A stretch of DNA of 64,000 bases, taken from contig NZ_CP095390.1 in the NCBI RefSeq assembly GCF_023008585.1, positions 2,046,001 through 2,110,000 on the forward strand, written 5' to 3'. Each line of letters begins with the position of its first letter. The stretch's first letter is position 1. The translations under genes were made by a program, and so were the position numbers. This document shows positions 27,268-35,120 of the stretch, one piece after another. Origin of the DNA: Natribaculum breve (GTDB lineage Archaea; Halobacteriota; Halobacteria; Halobacteriales; Natrialbaceae). The notes under the pieces were generated by a model that was not told the origin of the DNA, did not search any database, and saw only the letters and a list, made by a program, of their open reading frames with translations.

Positions 27268-27708
27268 ATGGCAACCACGAGCGACGAGCACACCCTCAGC
27301 CTCAGCGAAGGCCGATATCTCTGCGGGCTGTTGACCCTGACGCTGGCCGACGACCCGCCGATTGGCAACAGCGAACTCGCCGACTTCCTCGAGGTCAGTG
27401 CGGCGAGCGTTACCGAAATGTTCGACAGCTTCGAGAAGCGGGGGCTCGTAACCTACCAACCGTACCACGGTGCCGAGCTAACGGCGTGTGGCGAGCGCGT
27501 GGCCCGTGAGTTCCGCTGGCGGCGCTGTGCCGTCCAGCAGTTTTTCGAGGTTACGTCACACGTCCAGTTACACGGCGAACAGGCCTATCGTATCGGACGA
27601 CTGCTCTCTCAGGAGGACGTTCGCGAACTCAACGACCGAGTCGACCTGCCGTGCGTAGACCACTGCGAGGCGACGGATCTCGACGATTGCGATATGTCAG
27701 TAACGTGA
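27268..27708 (+). CDS. DtxR/MntR-type metal-dependent regulator
   Basis: Protein of 146 residues. The N-terminal winged helix (GNSELADFLEVSAASVTEMFDSFEKRGLVTYQPYHGAELT) is the DtxR/MntR/SirR type. A short dimerisation and metal-binding domain follows, with E-A-Y-R-I-type helix (GEQAYRIGRLLS) and CVDHCEATDLDD. It lacks the C-terminal SH3/FeoA domain. It should repress metal uptake genes when Mn or Fe is plentiful. A palindromic TTTTAGG-N4-CCTAAAA site lies 125 bp downstream of its stop, in front of a putative manganese transporter, which suggests this is a target. Confidence 0.82.
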   Translation: MATTSDEHTLSLSEGRYLCGLLTLTLADDPPIGNSELADFLEVSAASVTEMFDSFEKRGLVTYQPYHGAELTACGERVAREFRWRRCAVQQFFEVTSHVQLHGEQAYRIGRLLSQEDVRELNDRVDLPCVDHCEATDLDDCDMSVT

Positions 27709-27833
27709 TTTCAGACGGGCAGTGACGTTCCAGCGGCGATCTCGCCGCCCGATTTGCAGCGATAATTTCACGAATCGAGGATAGCGCGTTTCTCAAACCC
27801 GAAACAGTGTCGCCGTCTGTAACGATTAAGTTG

Positions 27834-27851
27834 TTTTAGGGCGACCTAAAA
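27834..27851. promoter_or_regulatory. Palindromic operator, DtxR/SirR type
   Basis: Perfect inverted repeat TTTTAGG-GCGA-CCTAAAA in the gap between the DtxR-type regulator and the manganese transporter gene. TTAGG...CCTAA palindromes are the known shape of haloarchaeal DtxR-family (Idr/SirR/TroR) sites. The AT-rich arms could include the transcription-start region of a transcript reading toward 27947. Confidence 0.7.
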
Positions 27852-27946
27852 CCATACATGCGGTGGATAATTCCTGCAGATAGGCTCGAGTGGTGGTGTT
27901 CACGTCGGAGTCCCGGTTTCGAAGGGCGTCGGTCTGGTGATCTGAG

Positions 27947-29095
27947 ATGATAGCGGAGCTGTTCTCGGGGGTAGCCATCGAAACGTGGGTGATCATCGGG
28001 TCGCTCGTCGCGATGTCGGTTCTGGTAGTCGAGCTTGGACGATTCGTCGTCGACGACACGATCGTCTCCTGGTTCGGCGATTCGGAGTACCTCCAGCCAG
28101 TTGGAGGAGCGTTACTCGGGTTGGTTCCCGGCTGTGGGGGTGCGATCGCCGTGATGCCGCTGTACGGTCGTGGCGTCGTCGGGTTCGGAACCGTCGTCGC
28201 CACACTGGCGGCGACGGCCGGTGATTCGGCGTTCGTCTTGCTCGCTGTCGCACCCGAGGTGGCCCCGATCGCGTACGGGATCGCGTTCGTGACGGCAGTT
28301 CTTTCCGGTCTGCTGATAGAGAGATACGGGACTGGAACGGCACGAATCGATCAGATCGTCAGACAGCCAGCGACGGCCGCAGACGGCGGCGCTGTCACCC
28401 AGTCCGGGCACGCGGCCTGTGGTGCGACCCGTCGATCGGCCAGTTCAATCGGCACCGCGACGAACCTGTGGTCGTGGGCCGTGTTGCTCTCGTGGTGGAC
28501 GATCGCCCTCGTTGGGCTGGGCGTCAGTATGCGGGCACTCCTCACGCAATCCGAGCCACAGCTCGTCCTCTGGGGAACCGACGTCATCACGGCCGTCGGC
28601 GTGACGGGGGTCGTTCTGTCCGGCTACGTGTACGGCCGCGGAATGGCACCGACGACGGATCGGGTCGGTCTGCATCGATACGTGTCCGCGCTGTGGCGGA
28701 GTGCCGCGTCGACGAGTCGGATCGTACTCTGGGTCGCAGTCGCACTCTTCGTGTTCGAACTCGCGACCGTGGCCGACGTCCAGTTCGCACAGCTGTCGAC
28801 GGTAGGGATGCTCGCACCCATCGGTGGTGCCCTCGTCGGGGCGATACCGGGCTGTGGCGTCCACGTCGGGATCGCCACGGCGTACGGCGAAGGTGCGATC
28901 CCGTTTTCGGCGCTCGTCGCCAACGCGATCAGCCAGGACGGAGATGCGTTCTTCCCGCTGCTGGCGATCGACTACCGAGCGGCGATCCTCGCGACGATCT
29001 ACACGGTGATCCCCGCCGCCGTCGCCGGTGGTGCAGTCCACGTCGTCTGGCAGCTGTTCGATCTTCCCGAGATCTGGTTCGCACTGGCCGGGTGA
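27947..29095 (+). CDS. Putative manganese transporter (ArsP_2-like)
   Basis: Integral membrane protein of 382 residues with about ten hydrophobic helices in two related halves. Each half carries a G-x-V/I-P-G-C-G motif (LGLVPGCGGAIAVMPLY near residue 62, VGAIPGCGVHVGIATAYGE near residue 300), the hallmark of the putative manganese transporter family (Pfam ArsP_2). Conserved GDSAF and DGDAFFPLLA acidic motifs follow the Cys motifs. The DtxR-type palindrome upstream supports a role in Mn homeostasis. Direction of transport is not decided by the sequence. A Cys/His-containing loop (HAACGATR) lies at residues 153-160. Confidence 0.78.
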   Translation: MIAELFSGVAIETWVIIGSLVAMSVLVVELGRFVVDDTIVSWFGDSEYLQPVGGALLGLVPGCGGAIAVMPLYGRGVVGFGTVVATLAATAGDSAFVLLAVAPEVAPIAYGIAFVTAVLSGLLIERYGTGTARIDQIVRQPATAADGGAVTQSGHAACGATRRSASSIGTATNLWSWAVLLSWWTIALVGLGVSMRALLTQSEPQLVLWGTDVITAVGVTGVVLSGYVYGRGMAPTTDRVGLHRYVSALWRSAASTSRIVLWVAVALFVFELATVADVQFAQLSTVGMLAPIGGALVGAIPGCGVHVGIATAYGEGAIPFSALVANAISQDGDAFFPLLAIDYRAAILATIYTVIPAAVAGGAVHVVWQLFDLPEIWFALAG

Positions 29096-29137
29096 ACGAC
29101 GGCCATTCGATTACGGCCGCAGCGATGCTGCTCTCTG

Positions 29138-29308
29138 CTCAAATCTCCCGAATCCGTTTCGATGCGACGGATACTCGCGACGCTGCGCGGCGCTCGTGAG
29201 TTTGTCGCGTGAAAAACGTCCTGACGGAGATTTGAACAGGTGAGAGACGTTCCGGGCATGCGGCGCGACGCGCCGTTCCGGGCTGCGACTCTCGTGTTCA
29301 AATCTCCG
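29138..29308. repeat. Downstream T-arm repeat module of tRNA-Arg
   Basis: Read on the minus strand downstream of tRNA-Arg, this region holds an inverted T-arm (29296-29308, 13 bp, complement of CGGAGATTTGAAC), then a direct copy of the tRNA 3' end (29213-29237, 25 bp identical to 29363-29387). A further degenerate inverted T-arm lies at 29138-29150. A long hairpin (TTTTCAGGGAACA / TGTTCCCTGAAAA) sits between the tRNA and the module, as in a terminator. The arrangement is the same as after tRNA-Val and the CAT tRNA. Confidence 0.75.
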
Positions 29309-29366
29309 GGTATGAGTTTTCAGGGAACAGACTCCTCGCTCCGCTCGTCGTATTGTTCCCTGAAAA

Positions 29367-29439
29367 CGTCCTGACGGAGATTTGAACTCCGGTCCCTGGC
29401 TCCGCAAGCCAAGAGGATAGTCCACTACCCTATCAGGAC
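29367..29439 (-). tRNA. tRNA-Arg (GCG)
   Basis: Cloverleaf on the minus strand: acceptor GTCCTGA / TCAGGAC with G discriminator, D-arm with GGGTAGTGG, anticodon arm TTGGC-TTGCGGA-GCCAG (anticodon GCG), T-arm CGGAG-TTCAAAT-CTCCG. No intron and no encoded CCA. A TATA-like CTTTAATG lies upstream near 29463-29470. Its 3' end is duplicated downstream. Confidence 0.93.
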
Positions 29440-29786
29440 TCATCTCTTCGTAGCCGCGTGGACATTAAAGCACTTTCGAAAGGGACCCGTCGACGACTCT
29501 GCGTCACATTCTCGTACTCCCGAATTTCACCCGCGACGTCTACGACCCGACTCGAGGCGTCGAATCACCTCCGAGAACCCGTTTTTCCGGCAGTACGTCG
29601 CCACGAGCGAGCCTCCAACCGCCAGTCGCGACGAGTCGAGCGTCACGCTGGCATTTATATACGGAGGGGGAGCCAGACGGGGTATGCTCCCCCACTCGAG
29701 TTCTGGCGTCGTCTGCGACGCACAGTACCAGCCGGAACACCGAATGAATAACGCTTATGCGCGGGCTACCCATGCACGAGCATAGA

Positions 29787-31223
29787 ATGAGCGACATCGA
29801 GGGCGTATACGAAGACCTCGAGGCCGACGTCTCCCTCGAGGAGTTTCGCGAGGCCGTCGAGGCGAAAGTCGAGCAGATGGGGGGACTCGCGGACGAGGAG
29901 ACGGCGGCGATGCTCGTCGCTCACGAACTCGGCGAGAGCGAGGTCGGCGGCGTCGCGGACGTCGAACCGGGAATGGAGGAAGCCAAGTTCGTCGCGAAAG
30001 TGGTGAGTATCGGCGAGATGCGAACCTTCGAACGTGACGGCGACGCCGATGACGGCCGCGTGGTCAACGTCGAGGTCGCCGACGAGACGGGGTCGATCCG
30101 CGCCGCGTTCTGGGACGAACACGCCGAGGCCGCGGTCGAAGAACTCGAGGAGGGGCAGGTGCTGCGAATCGTGGGCCGACCGAAGGAGGGATTCAGCGGC
30201 GTCGAAGTGAGCGTCGACGACGTCGAACCGGACGACGAGACGGAGATCGACGTGCAGGTCTCGGATACGCACACGGTCGACGACCTCTCGCTTGGCCTCT
30301 CGAACGTCAACCTCGTCGGACTCGTCCTGGACACCGATTCGATGCGGACGTTCGATCGCGACGACGGCTCGGAAGGGAAGGTCGCGAACCTCACGCTCGG
30401 CGATTCGACCGGGCGCGTGCGCGTCACGCTCTGGGACGAGCAGGCAGAACGCGTCGACGACCTCGAGGCTGGCGACACGGTCGAGGTGATCGACGGCTAC
30501 GTTCGCGAGCGCGACGGCGACCTCGAGCTCCACGTCGGCAACCGCGGCGCACTCGAGGACGTCGACGAGGACGTCGAGTACGTTCCCGAGAGCACGCCGA
30601 TCGAGACCCTCGAGATCGGCCAGACGGTCGACATCGCGGGCGTCGTCCGCTCGGCCGACCCGAAGCGGACGTTCGACCGCGACGACGGCTCCGAGGGACA
30701 GGTCCGGAACATCCGCGTTCAGGACGCGACCGGCGACATCCGCGTGGCGCTGTGGGGCGAGAAAGCCGACGTCGACGTCGGACCCGGCGACGAGGTCGCG
30801 CTCGCGGACGTCGAGATCAAAGACGGCTGGCAGGACGACCTCGAGGCCTCTGCCGGCTGGCGGTCGACGGTGACGATCCTCGATACGGACGGAAGTGACG
30901 CGGCCGCGAGCGACGACGACCGGAGCGCGGAGTCGACCGGGCTCTCTGCGTTCGCCGACGACGGAAGCGACGAGTCGGAGAGTCAGACCACGGGGGCTCG
31001 CGGCGACGAGGACGGAGGGGGCGACGAGAGCGAGAGCGACGTCACCGACGGCGAGGAGCGCGAGTTCACGGGCGTCGTCGTGCAGGCCGGCGACCCGGTC
31101 GTACTGGACGACGGCGAGGAGACGATGAGCGTCGAGACGGACGCCGACGTCGGGCTAGGGGAAGAAGTGACTGCACGCGGCGTCGTGCGCGACGGACGAC
31201 TCGAGGCCAGTGACGTGTTCTGA
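29787..31223 (+). CDS. rpa2: Replication protein A, multi-OB-fold ssDNA-binding protein
   Basis: Protein of 478 residues that coats single-stranded DNA in replication and repair. Three OB-folds follow an N-terminal helical region, each with the recurrent R-T-F-x-R/D-D-G...G-R/K-V-x-N motif (around residues 82, 188 and 296) and W-D/G-E strand ends. An acidic low-complexity linker (about 375-425) and a short beta C-terminal domain complete it. It is the first gene of a chromatin cluster with the histone and deacetylase. The Haloferax gene RPA2 has, as I recall, the same neighbours, which is why I use the symbol. No zinc finger is visible. Confidence 0.85.
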   Translation: MSDIEGVYEDLEADVSLEEFREAVEAKVEQMGGLADEETAAMLVAHELGESEVGGVADVEPGMEEAKFVAKVVSIGEMRTFERDGDADDGRVVNVEVADETGSIRAAFWDEHAEAAVEELEEGQVLRIVGRPKEGFSGVEVSVDDVEPDDETEIDVQVSDTHTVDDLSLGLSNVNLVGLVLDTDSMRTFDRDDGSEGKVANLTLGDSTGRVRVTLWDEQAERVDDLEAGDTVEVIDGYVRERDGDLELHVGNRGALEDVDEDVEYVPESTPIETLEIGQTVDIAGVVRSADPKRTFDRDDGSEGQVRNIRVQDATGDIRVALWGEKADVDVGPGDEVALADVEIKDGWQDDLEASAGWRSTVTILDTDGSDAAASDDDRSAESTGLSAFADDGSDESESQTTGARGDEDGGGDESESDVTDGEEREFTGVVVQAGDPVVLDDGEETMSVETDADVGLGEEVTARGVVRDGRLEASDVF

Positions 31224-31286
31224 ACCGGCCACGAGTCCGATCGAGGTAGGAAAACCATTAAGAGTGTCAACTGCAGGTGCTAGGGT

Positions 31287-31718
31287 ATGAACGTCGAGCT
31301 TCCGTTCGCCCCGGTGGATACGATCATCCGGCGGAACGCGGGGAATCTCCGGGTGAGCGCCGACGCGTCGGAGGAACTCGCGAAACGCATCCAGGAACAC
31401 GGTGCGACGCTCGCGGCGGACGCAGCCGATCGGGCGACGGAGGACGGTCGGAAGACGCTGATGGCACAGGACTTCGGCGTCGAAGCGATCGTCGACAAGG
31501 ACGACCTGGAGCTGCCGGTCGCGCCCGTCGACCGGATCGCACGCATCGACATCGACGGCCGGTACCGCGTCTCGATGGACGCCCGCATCGCGCTCGCGGA
31601 CATCTTGGAGGACTACGCGGACAACGTCGCCCGGGCGGCGGCGAAACTGGCGCGTCACGCCGACCGACGAACGATCAAGGCCGAAGACATCGAGACGTAC
31701 TTCTCGCTATTCGAGTGA
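31287..31718 (+). CDS. hstA: Archaeal histone, two-fold type
   Basis: Protein of 143 residues containing two fused histone folds that pair intramolecularly and wrap DNA. Each begins with an LPFAPVDTIIRRNAG / LPVAPVDRIARIDID segment and ends with K-T-L-M-A-Q-D or R-R-T-I-K-A-E-D, the standard archaeal histone loops. The acidic character matches haloarchaeal histones. It lies between rpa2 and the deacetylase, 63 and 6 bp apart, consistent with cotranscription. A TATA-like AACCATTAAGAGTG lies at 31251-31264. Confidence 0.93.
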   Translation: MNVELPFAPVDTIIRRNAGNLRVSADASEELAKRIQEHGATLAADAADRATEDGRKTLMAQDFGVEAIVDKDDLELPVAPVDRIARIDIDGRYRVSMDARIALADILEDYADNVARAAAKLARHADRRTIKAEDIETYFSLFE

Positions 31719-31724
31719 ACTCGG

Positions 31725-32735
31725 ATGCGATTCGGCTACAGCGATACCTGTCTCGATCACAACCCCGGCCCGCGCCACCCCGAGTCGCCGGACCGGCTGC
31801 GAGCGATCCGTGAGGGCCTGAAACGTAAACACGGCGTCGAGTACGTCGAATCCGATCCGGCGACGCTCGAGACGATCGCAGCGGTTCACGATCGGGAGTA
31901 CCTGGAGGACGTCCGCGAGTTCTGTGCGAACGGCGGCGGTAACTGGGATCCAGACACGACCGCGGTCGAAGCGACGTGGGACGCCGCCCTCCAGAGTGCC
32001 GGGCTCGCCTGCTGGGCGGCCGAAACGGCGCTCGACGGGGCAGACGGGCGCGAGACGCCGTTTTCGCTGGGTCGGCCGCCGGGCCACCACGCGGTGTTCG
32101 ACGACGCGATGGGCTTTTGTTTCGTCAACAACGTCGCGGTCGCGACCCAGTACGCCATCGACGAACGAGACGCCGAACGGGTTGCAGTCGTCGACTGGGA
32201 CGTCCACCACGGGAACGGGACGCAGGACGTCCTCTACGACCGTGGTGACGTCTTCTTCGTCTCGCTTCACGAGGGTGGGCTGTATCCGGGGACCGGCGAG
32301 GTCGACGAGATCGGCGAGGGCGACGGCGAGGGAACGACGATGAACGTTCCCATGCCGCCGGCAGCCGACGACGTCGACTACCTGGCGGCGCTCGACGACG
32401 TGATCGCGCCCGCCCTCGGTGCGTTCGATCCCGACCTCCTGCTGGTCAGTGCGGGGTTCGACGCCCACCGCCACGATCCCATCTCCCGAATCCGTCTGTC
32501 GACGGAGGCCTACGCACTCATGGCCGACCGGATTCGAACGCTCGCGGACGACGTCGACGCCGCGCTCGCGTTCGTCCTCGAGGGCGGATACGGTCTCGAG
32601 GTCCTCGCCGACAGCGTCGCGCTCGTCCACGAGACGTTCGACGGGCGAGAGCCGATCGAGCCAGACGGCGACGTCAGCGACGACGTCGACGAGACCCTCG
32701 AAGAAGTCGCCGAAGCGCACGGACTCGAGTACTGA
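31725..32735 (+). CDS. Histone deacetylase-family protein
   Basis: Class II-like zinc deacetylase of 336 residues acting on acetyl-lysine or other acetylamides. Catalytic features are the GRPPGHHA His pair, the metal ligands D and H in VVDWDVHHGNGTQ, the second Asp in VSAGFDAH, and the LEGGYGL segment near the C-terminus. Six bases after the histone gene, so they are translationally close; histone or other protein deacetylation is plausible. Its TGA stop is the left copy of the target duplication of mini-element 2. The insertion kept the protein intact. Confidence 0.92.
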   Translation: MRFGYSDTCLDHNPGPRHPESPDRLRAIREGLKRKHGVEYVESDPATLETIAAVHDREYLEDVREFCANGGGNWDPDTTAVEATWDAALQSAGLACWAAETALDGADGRETPFSLGRPPGHHAVFDDAMGFCFVNNVAVATQYAIDERDAERVAVVDWDVHHGNGTQDVLYDRGDVFFVSLHEGGLYPGTGEVDEIGEGDGEGTTMNVPMPPAADDVDYLAALDDVIAPALGAFDPDLLLVSAGFDAHRHDPISRIRLSTEAYALMADRIRTLADDVDAALAFVLEGGYGLEVLADSVALVHETFDGREPIEPDGDVSDDVDETLEEVAEAHGLEY

Positions 32736-32813
32736 TACTATCGGACGTAACTGTGTGAAGATTCTCGCCACCCCGGGACGGCGAGAATCTTTCACGACTT
32801 ACGTCCGGCAGTA
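32736..32813. mobile_element. 78-bp palindromic mini-element, copy 2 (MITE-like)
   Basis: Identical over all 78 bp to copy 1 at 6176-6253. It is flanked by TGA at 32733-32735 and 32814-32816, a 3-bp target duplication. The left TGA is the stop codon of the deacetylase gene. It lies between convergent genes (deacetylase and CCA-transferase), as copy 1 does, and could fold into a hairpin ending transcripts from both sides. Confidence 0.87.
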
Positions 32814-32834
32814 TGAGTAGAGTACCGAGCGTCG

Positions 32835-34226
32835 TCAGGGTCGCGGGTCGAAGTACGCCGCGAGTTCCGTGTCGAACTCATCGAGCAAGGCGACGACGTC
32901 ATCGCCGACGAGCAGGTCGTACCCGTCCTCGAGTACCGACTGGACGTGCGCGCCGAGGCCGACGTCGAACAGGCGGTCGCTCTCGAGGAGGTCCCGGGCG
33001 CGGTCGAACTCGCGGTCGCGCTCGACGACGTATCGGTCGCCGTCGACGAACGGACCGTAGACGTCCTCGGCTCCGGCGTAGGATTCGTAAAACCCCTCCG
33101 CGTGCTGGCGGACGTCGACCGGCGGCCCCTCGTGGCGTTCGACGGTCGGCCGTTCGGCGACGGCGAGTTCGACGAACAGGACGGCGGTCTCGTCGGCGAA
33201 CGTCGCCGCGCGGAAGACGTCGAAGCCGCGGTCGTCGAGTTCGCGCGTGACGCCCGCGAGTGACTTGTCGAGCTGGGGATAGAGCTGATCGTCGACGAGG
33301 TCGGGCGCGGGAAAGCGAATCGCGACCGGCGTCGTTCCGCGGCGCTCGACGTGGTCGCACAGTGCGGTCGCAGAGAGCGGTTCGCGGTCGGCGGGTTCGA
33401 AGCGGTCGAGACGAGGAGCGTCGAGCAGTTCGCGGGCGTAGTGCTGAAAGCGCGCGACGTTCTCGGTCGAGCAGACGGCGGCGACGTTGCGCTCCGGATC
33501 GGTGGGATCGACGACGACGAGCGGGTCGTCGAACGTCGCCTGGCCGTGCTCTTCCGGATCGAGTCGGACCGGCGGGTGCCAGTCGGCCGCGGTCTCGAGT
33601 AACGACCGAAAGCCGCCGTACTCGAGGACGAGCAGTTCGGTGAGATAGCCGCTAAATCCCCGGGTCCGGAGGTCGCTTCCGTAGACGCCGATCCCCTTGA
33701 GAAACGCCTTCGCGAGTCGGACGTCGGCGGCGAGGTCGGCGTCGAGGCGGCGCTGTAAGTACTCGGTGTGGAAGGGCGTTCGGTCGACGGCAGACCGAAT
33801 GTCGGTCGCCGATTCGAGGCGAAAACAGGGGACGACGTCGACCTCGAACCCGTCGAACGTGCCTTTCACGTAGGGGTGTTCGGCGTACTCCTCGTGGCCG
33901 TCGGGGAGGGTGGCGTGGCCGACCTCGAGGCCGTACTCCTCTAGGGTGTCGCGGTCGAGATCCGGCGGGAATCGAACGAAGACGTCGATGTCGCGGTCGC
34001 CGCTGATCCAGGTGTCGCGTGCGGTCGAGCCGACCTGCACCACGTCGGCGTCGGGACACAGCTCGGTCGCGGCCGCTTCGGCGCGAGCGACGAGCGCGTC
34101 CGCGACCTGTCGGAGCTTCGAGCGCTCCTCCTCGTCGGGGTCGATCCGCTCGCGAACGCGAGCGACGACGCGCTCCAGTTCGTCACCTCGAGACCCGTTC
34201 GACGTCTCGCCGTCCTCGTCAGTCAT
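32835..34226 (-). CDS. cca: CCA tRNA nucleotidyltransferase, archaeal class I
   Basis: Enzyme of 463 residues that adds CCA to tRNA 3' ends; needed here because none of the tRNA genes encodes CCA. The nucleotidyltransferase motif is VQVGSTARDTWISGDRDIDVFVRFP (Gly-Ser followed by D-x-D), with the third Asp in FEVDVVPCF. Archaeal class I features follow: FHTEYLQ, RLAKAFLKGIGVYGSDLRTRGFSGYLTELLVLEYG. ATG 34226 is chosen over a start at 34310 because the upstream codons are atypical. Neighbouring tRNA-Asn lies about 100 bp upstream on the opposite strand. Confidence 0.92.
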   Translation of the reverse strand: MTDEDGETSNGSRGDELERVVARVRERIDPDEEERSKLRQVADALVARAEAAATELCPDADVVQVGSTARDTWISGDRDIDVFVRFPPDLDRDTLEEYGLEVGHATLPDGHEEYAEHPYVKGTFDGFEVDVVPCFRLESATDIRSAVDRTPFHTEYLQRRLDADLAADVRLAKAFLKGIGVYGSDLRTRGFSGYLTELLVLEYGGFRSLLETAADWHPPVRLDPEEHGQATFDDPLVVVDPTDPERNVAAVCSTENVARFQHYARELLDAPRLDRFEPADREPLSATALCDHVERRGTTPVAIRFPAPDLVDDQLYPQLDKSLAGVTRELDDRGFDVFRAATFADETAVLFVELAVAERPTVERHEGPPVDVRQHAEGFYESYAGAEDVYGPFVDGDRYVVERDREFDRARDLLESDRLFDVGLGAHVQSVLEDGYDLLVGDDVVALLDEFDTELAAYFDPRP

Positions 34227-34321
34227 CACGAGCGCGTACTCGAGCAGTGCGTGAAAGCGTGTCGAACTCCGTGCGGGGAAAACGAAAGCCCTATCAAATA
34301 CACGCGGCAACTGGATGATGA

Positions 34322-34394
34322 GCCGAAGTAGCTCAGATGGTAGAGCACCTCGCTGTTAACGAGGTTGTCCCAGGTTCGAGTCCTGGCTTCGGCG
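34322..34394 (+). tRNA. tRNA-Asn (GTT)
   Basis: Acceptor GCCGAAG / CTTCGGC with G discriminator, D-arm with AGCTCAGATGG, anticodon stem CCTCG / CGAGG around loop CTGTTAA (anticodon GTT), T-arm CCAGG-TTCGAGT-CCTGG. No intron, no CCA. Unlike the other three tRNAs of this window it has no T-arm repeat module downstream. Confidence 0.95.
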
Positions 34395-34593
34395 CTTCTT
34401 TCCGGCCGCTTCGTCGAGAGCGGCTGCTTTTGTCGTCTTCGGACAGGCGGTAGTCGGCGCGGATTAACGATCGATGGCGGCGAGCAGTCTCACATTCGAT
34501 TCCGCGAACCGAACCGCGACCAGGGTCGGAAACGACTGGTACGGCAGTCTCTCTTCGAGAGCCAACTCGAGAAACGCCGTGATCGCCAGTGGT

Positions 34594-35016
34594 TCACGAC
34601 GTTTCGAGTCGATCGACGGCGTCCAACGGTAACAGGGTGTAGTCGACGGTTCGGACGTCCTCGATCGAGCGTACGGTCCCGACGAACGCGGAGACGTCCT
34701 CGAGGTCACCTTCGAGGACGAACAGCTCCATACAGTAGTCGCCGACGTGGCTGTGGGCGGTCGATGCCACGTGGTCTTCGTGCTCGTGTCGAAGTCGGGT
34801 GAGGCGTCGCTCGACGCTGGTCGTCCCGTAATCGTAGAGGACGCTGACGACGCCCGCGAGGGGGCGACGCTCGAGGCGATCGTTCTCGAACTCTGTTATG
34901 AGGATGCGAACACCCTCGCGGACGACCTCGCTGCGACCGGTGTACTCGTGGTTGGTCGCGAACTCGTCGAGTCGGTCGATCAATTCGTCGGGCATCGAGA
35001 CGCTGACGACGGCCAT
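34594..35016 (-). CDS. nikR: NikR-type nickel-responsive ribbon-helix-helix regulator
   Basis: Protein of 140 residues. The N-terminal ribbon-helix-helix ([17 protein letters not shown]...[11 protein letters not shown]) binds DNA. The C-terminal ACT-like domain carries the NikR metal ligands: a His in HEHEDH, the HSH pair and a following Cys in GDYC (one residue closer than in E. coli NikR). It is divergent from two CobW-type metallochaperone genes across a 104-bp AT-rich gap with a 10-bp inverted repeat, so it probably regulates itself and these genes. The actual metal could be Ni, Co or Zn. Confidence 0.85.
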   Translation of the reverse strand: MAVVSVSMPDELIDRLDEFATNHEYTGRSEVVREGVRILITEFENDRLERRPLAGVVSVLYDYGTTSVERRLTRLRHEHEDHVASTAHSHVGDYCMELFVLEGDLEDVSAFVGTVRSIEDVRTVDYTLLPLDAVDRLETS

Positions 35017-35029
35017 ATATTAAATATCC

Positions 35030-35085
35030 TACTAGTTATAATATATGTTGTTATGATCTGGAGTCGAGTTATGTAATAACTAGTA
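35030..35085. promoter_or_regulatory. Divergent nikR/cobW promoter with inverted operator pair
   Basis: TACTAGTTAT at 35030-35039 is repeated inverted as ATAACTAGTA at 35076-35085; both arms are perfect, 36 bp apart. The first lies 14 bp from the nikR start and the second 36 bp from the preferred cobW start. TATA-like ATATTATAAC (minus strand, about 35037-35046) serves nikR and TATTAAAA (35084-35091) serves the GTPase gene. Likely binding sites of NikR. Confidence 0.65.
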
Positions 35086-35120
35086 TTAAAATGGTCAGCG
35101 ATCATAGTGACTTGCGGAGT

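Noticed and set aside
29213..29387. Attachment sites of a tiny integrated element in tRNA-Arg
   Set aside because: The direct repeat could be an att pair, but only 125 bp lie between and an inverted T-arm is present. The same arrangement recurs at other tRNAs, so a repeat module explains it better.
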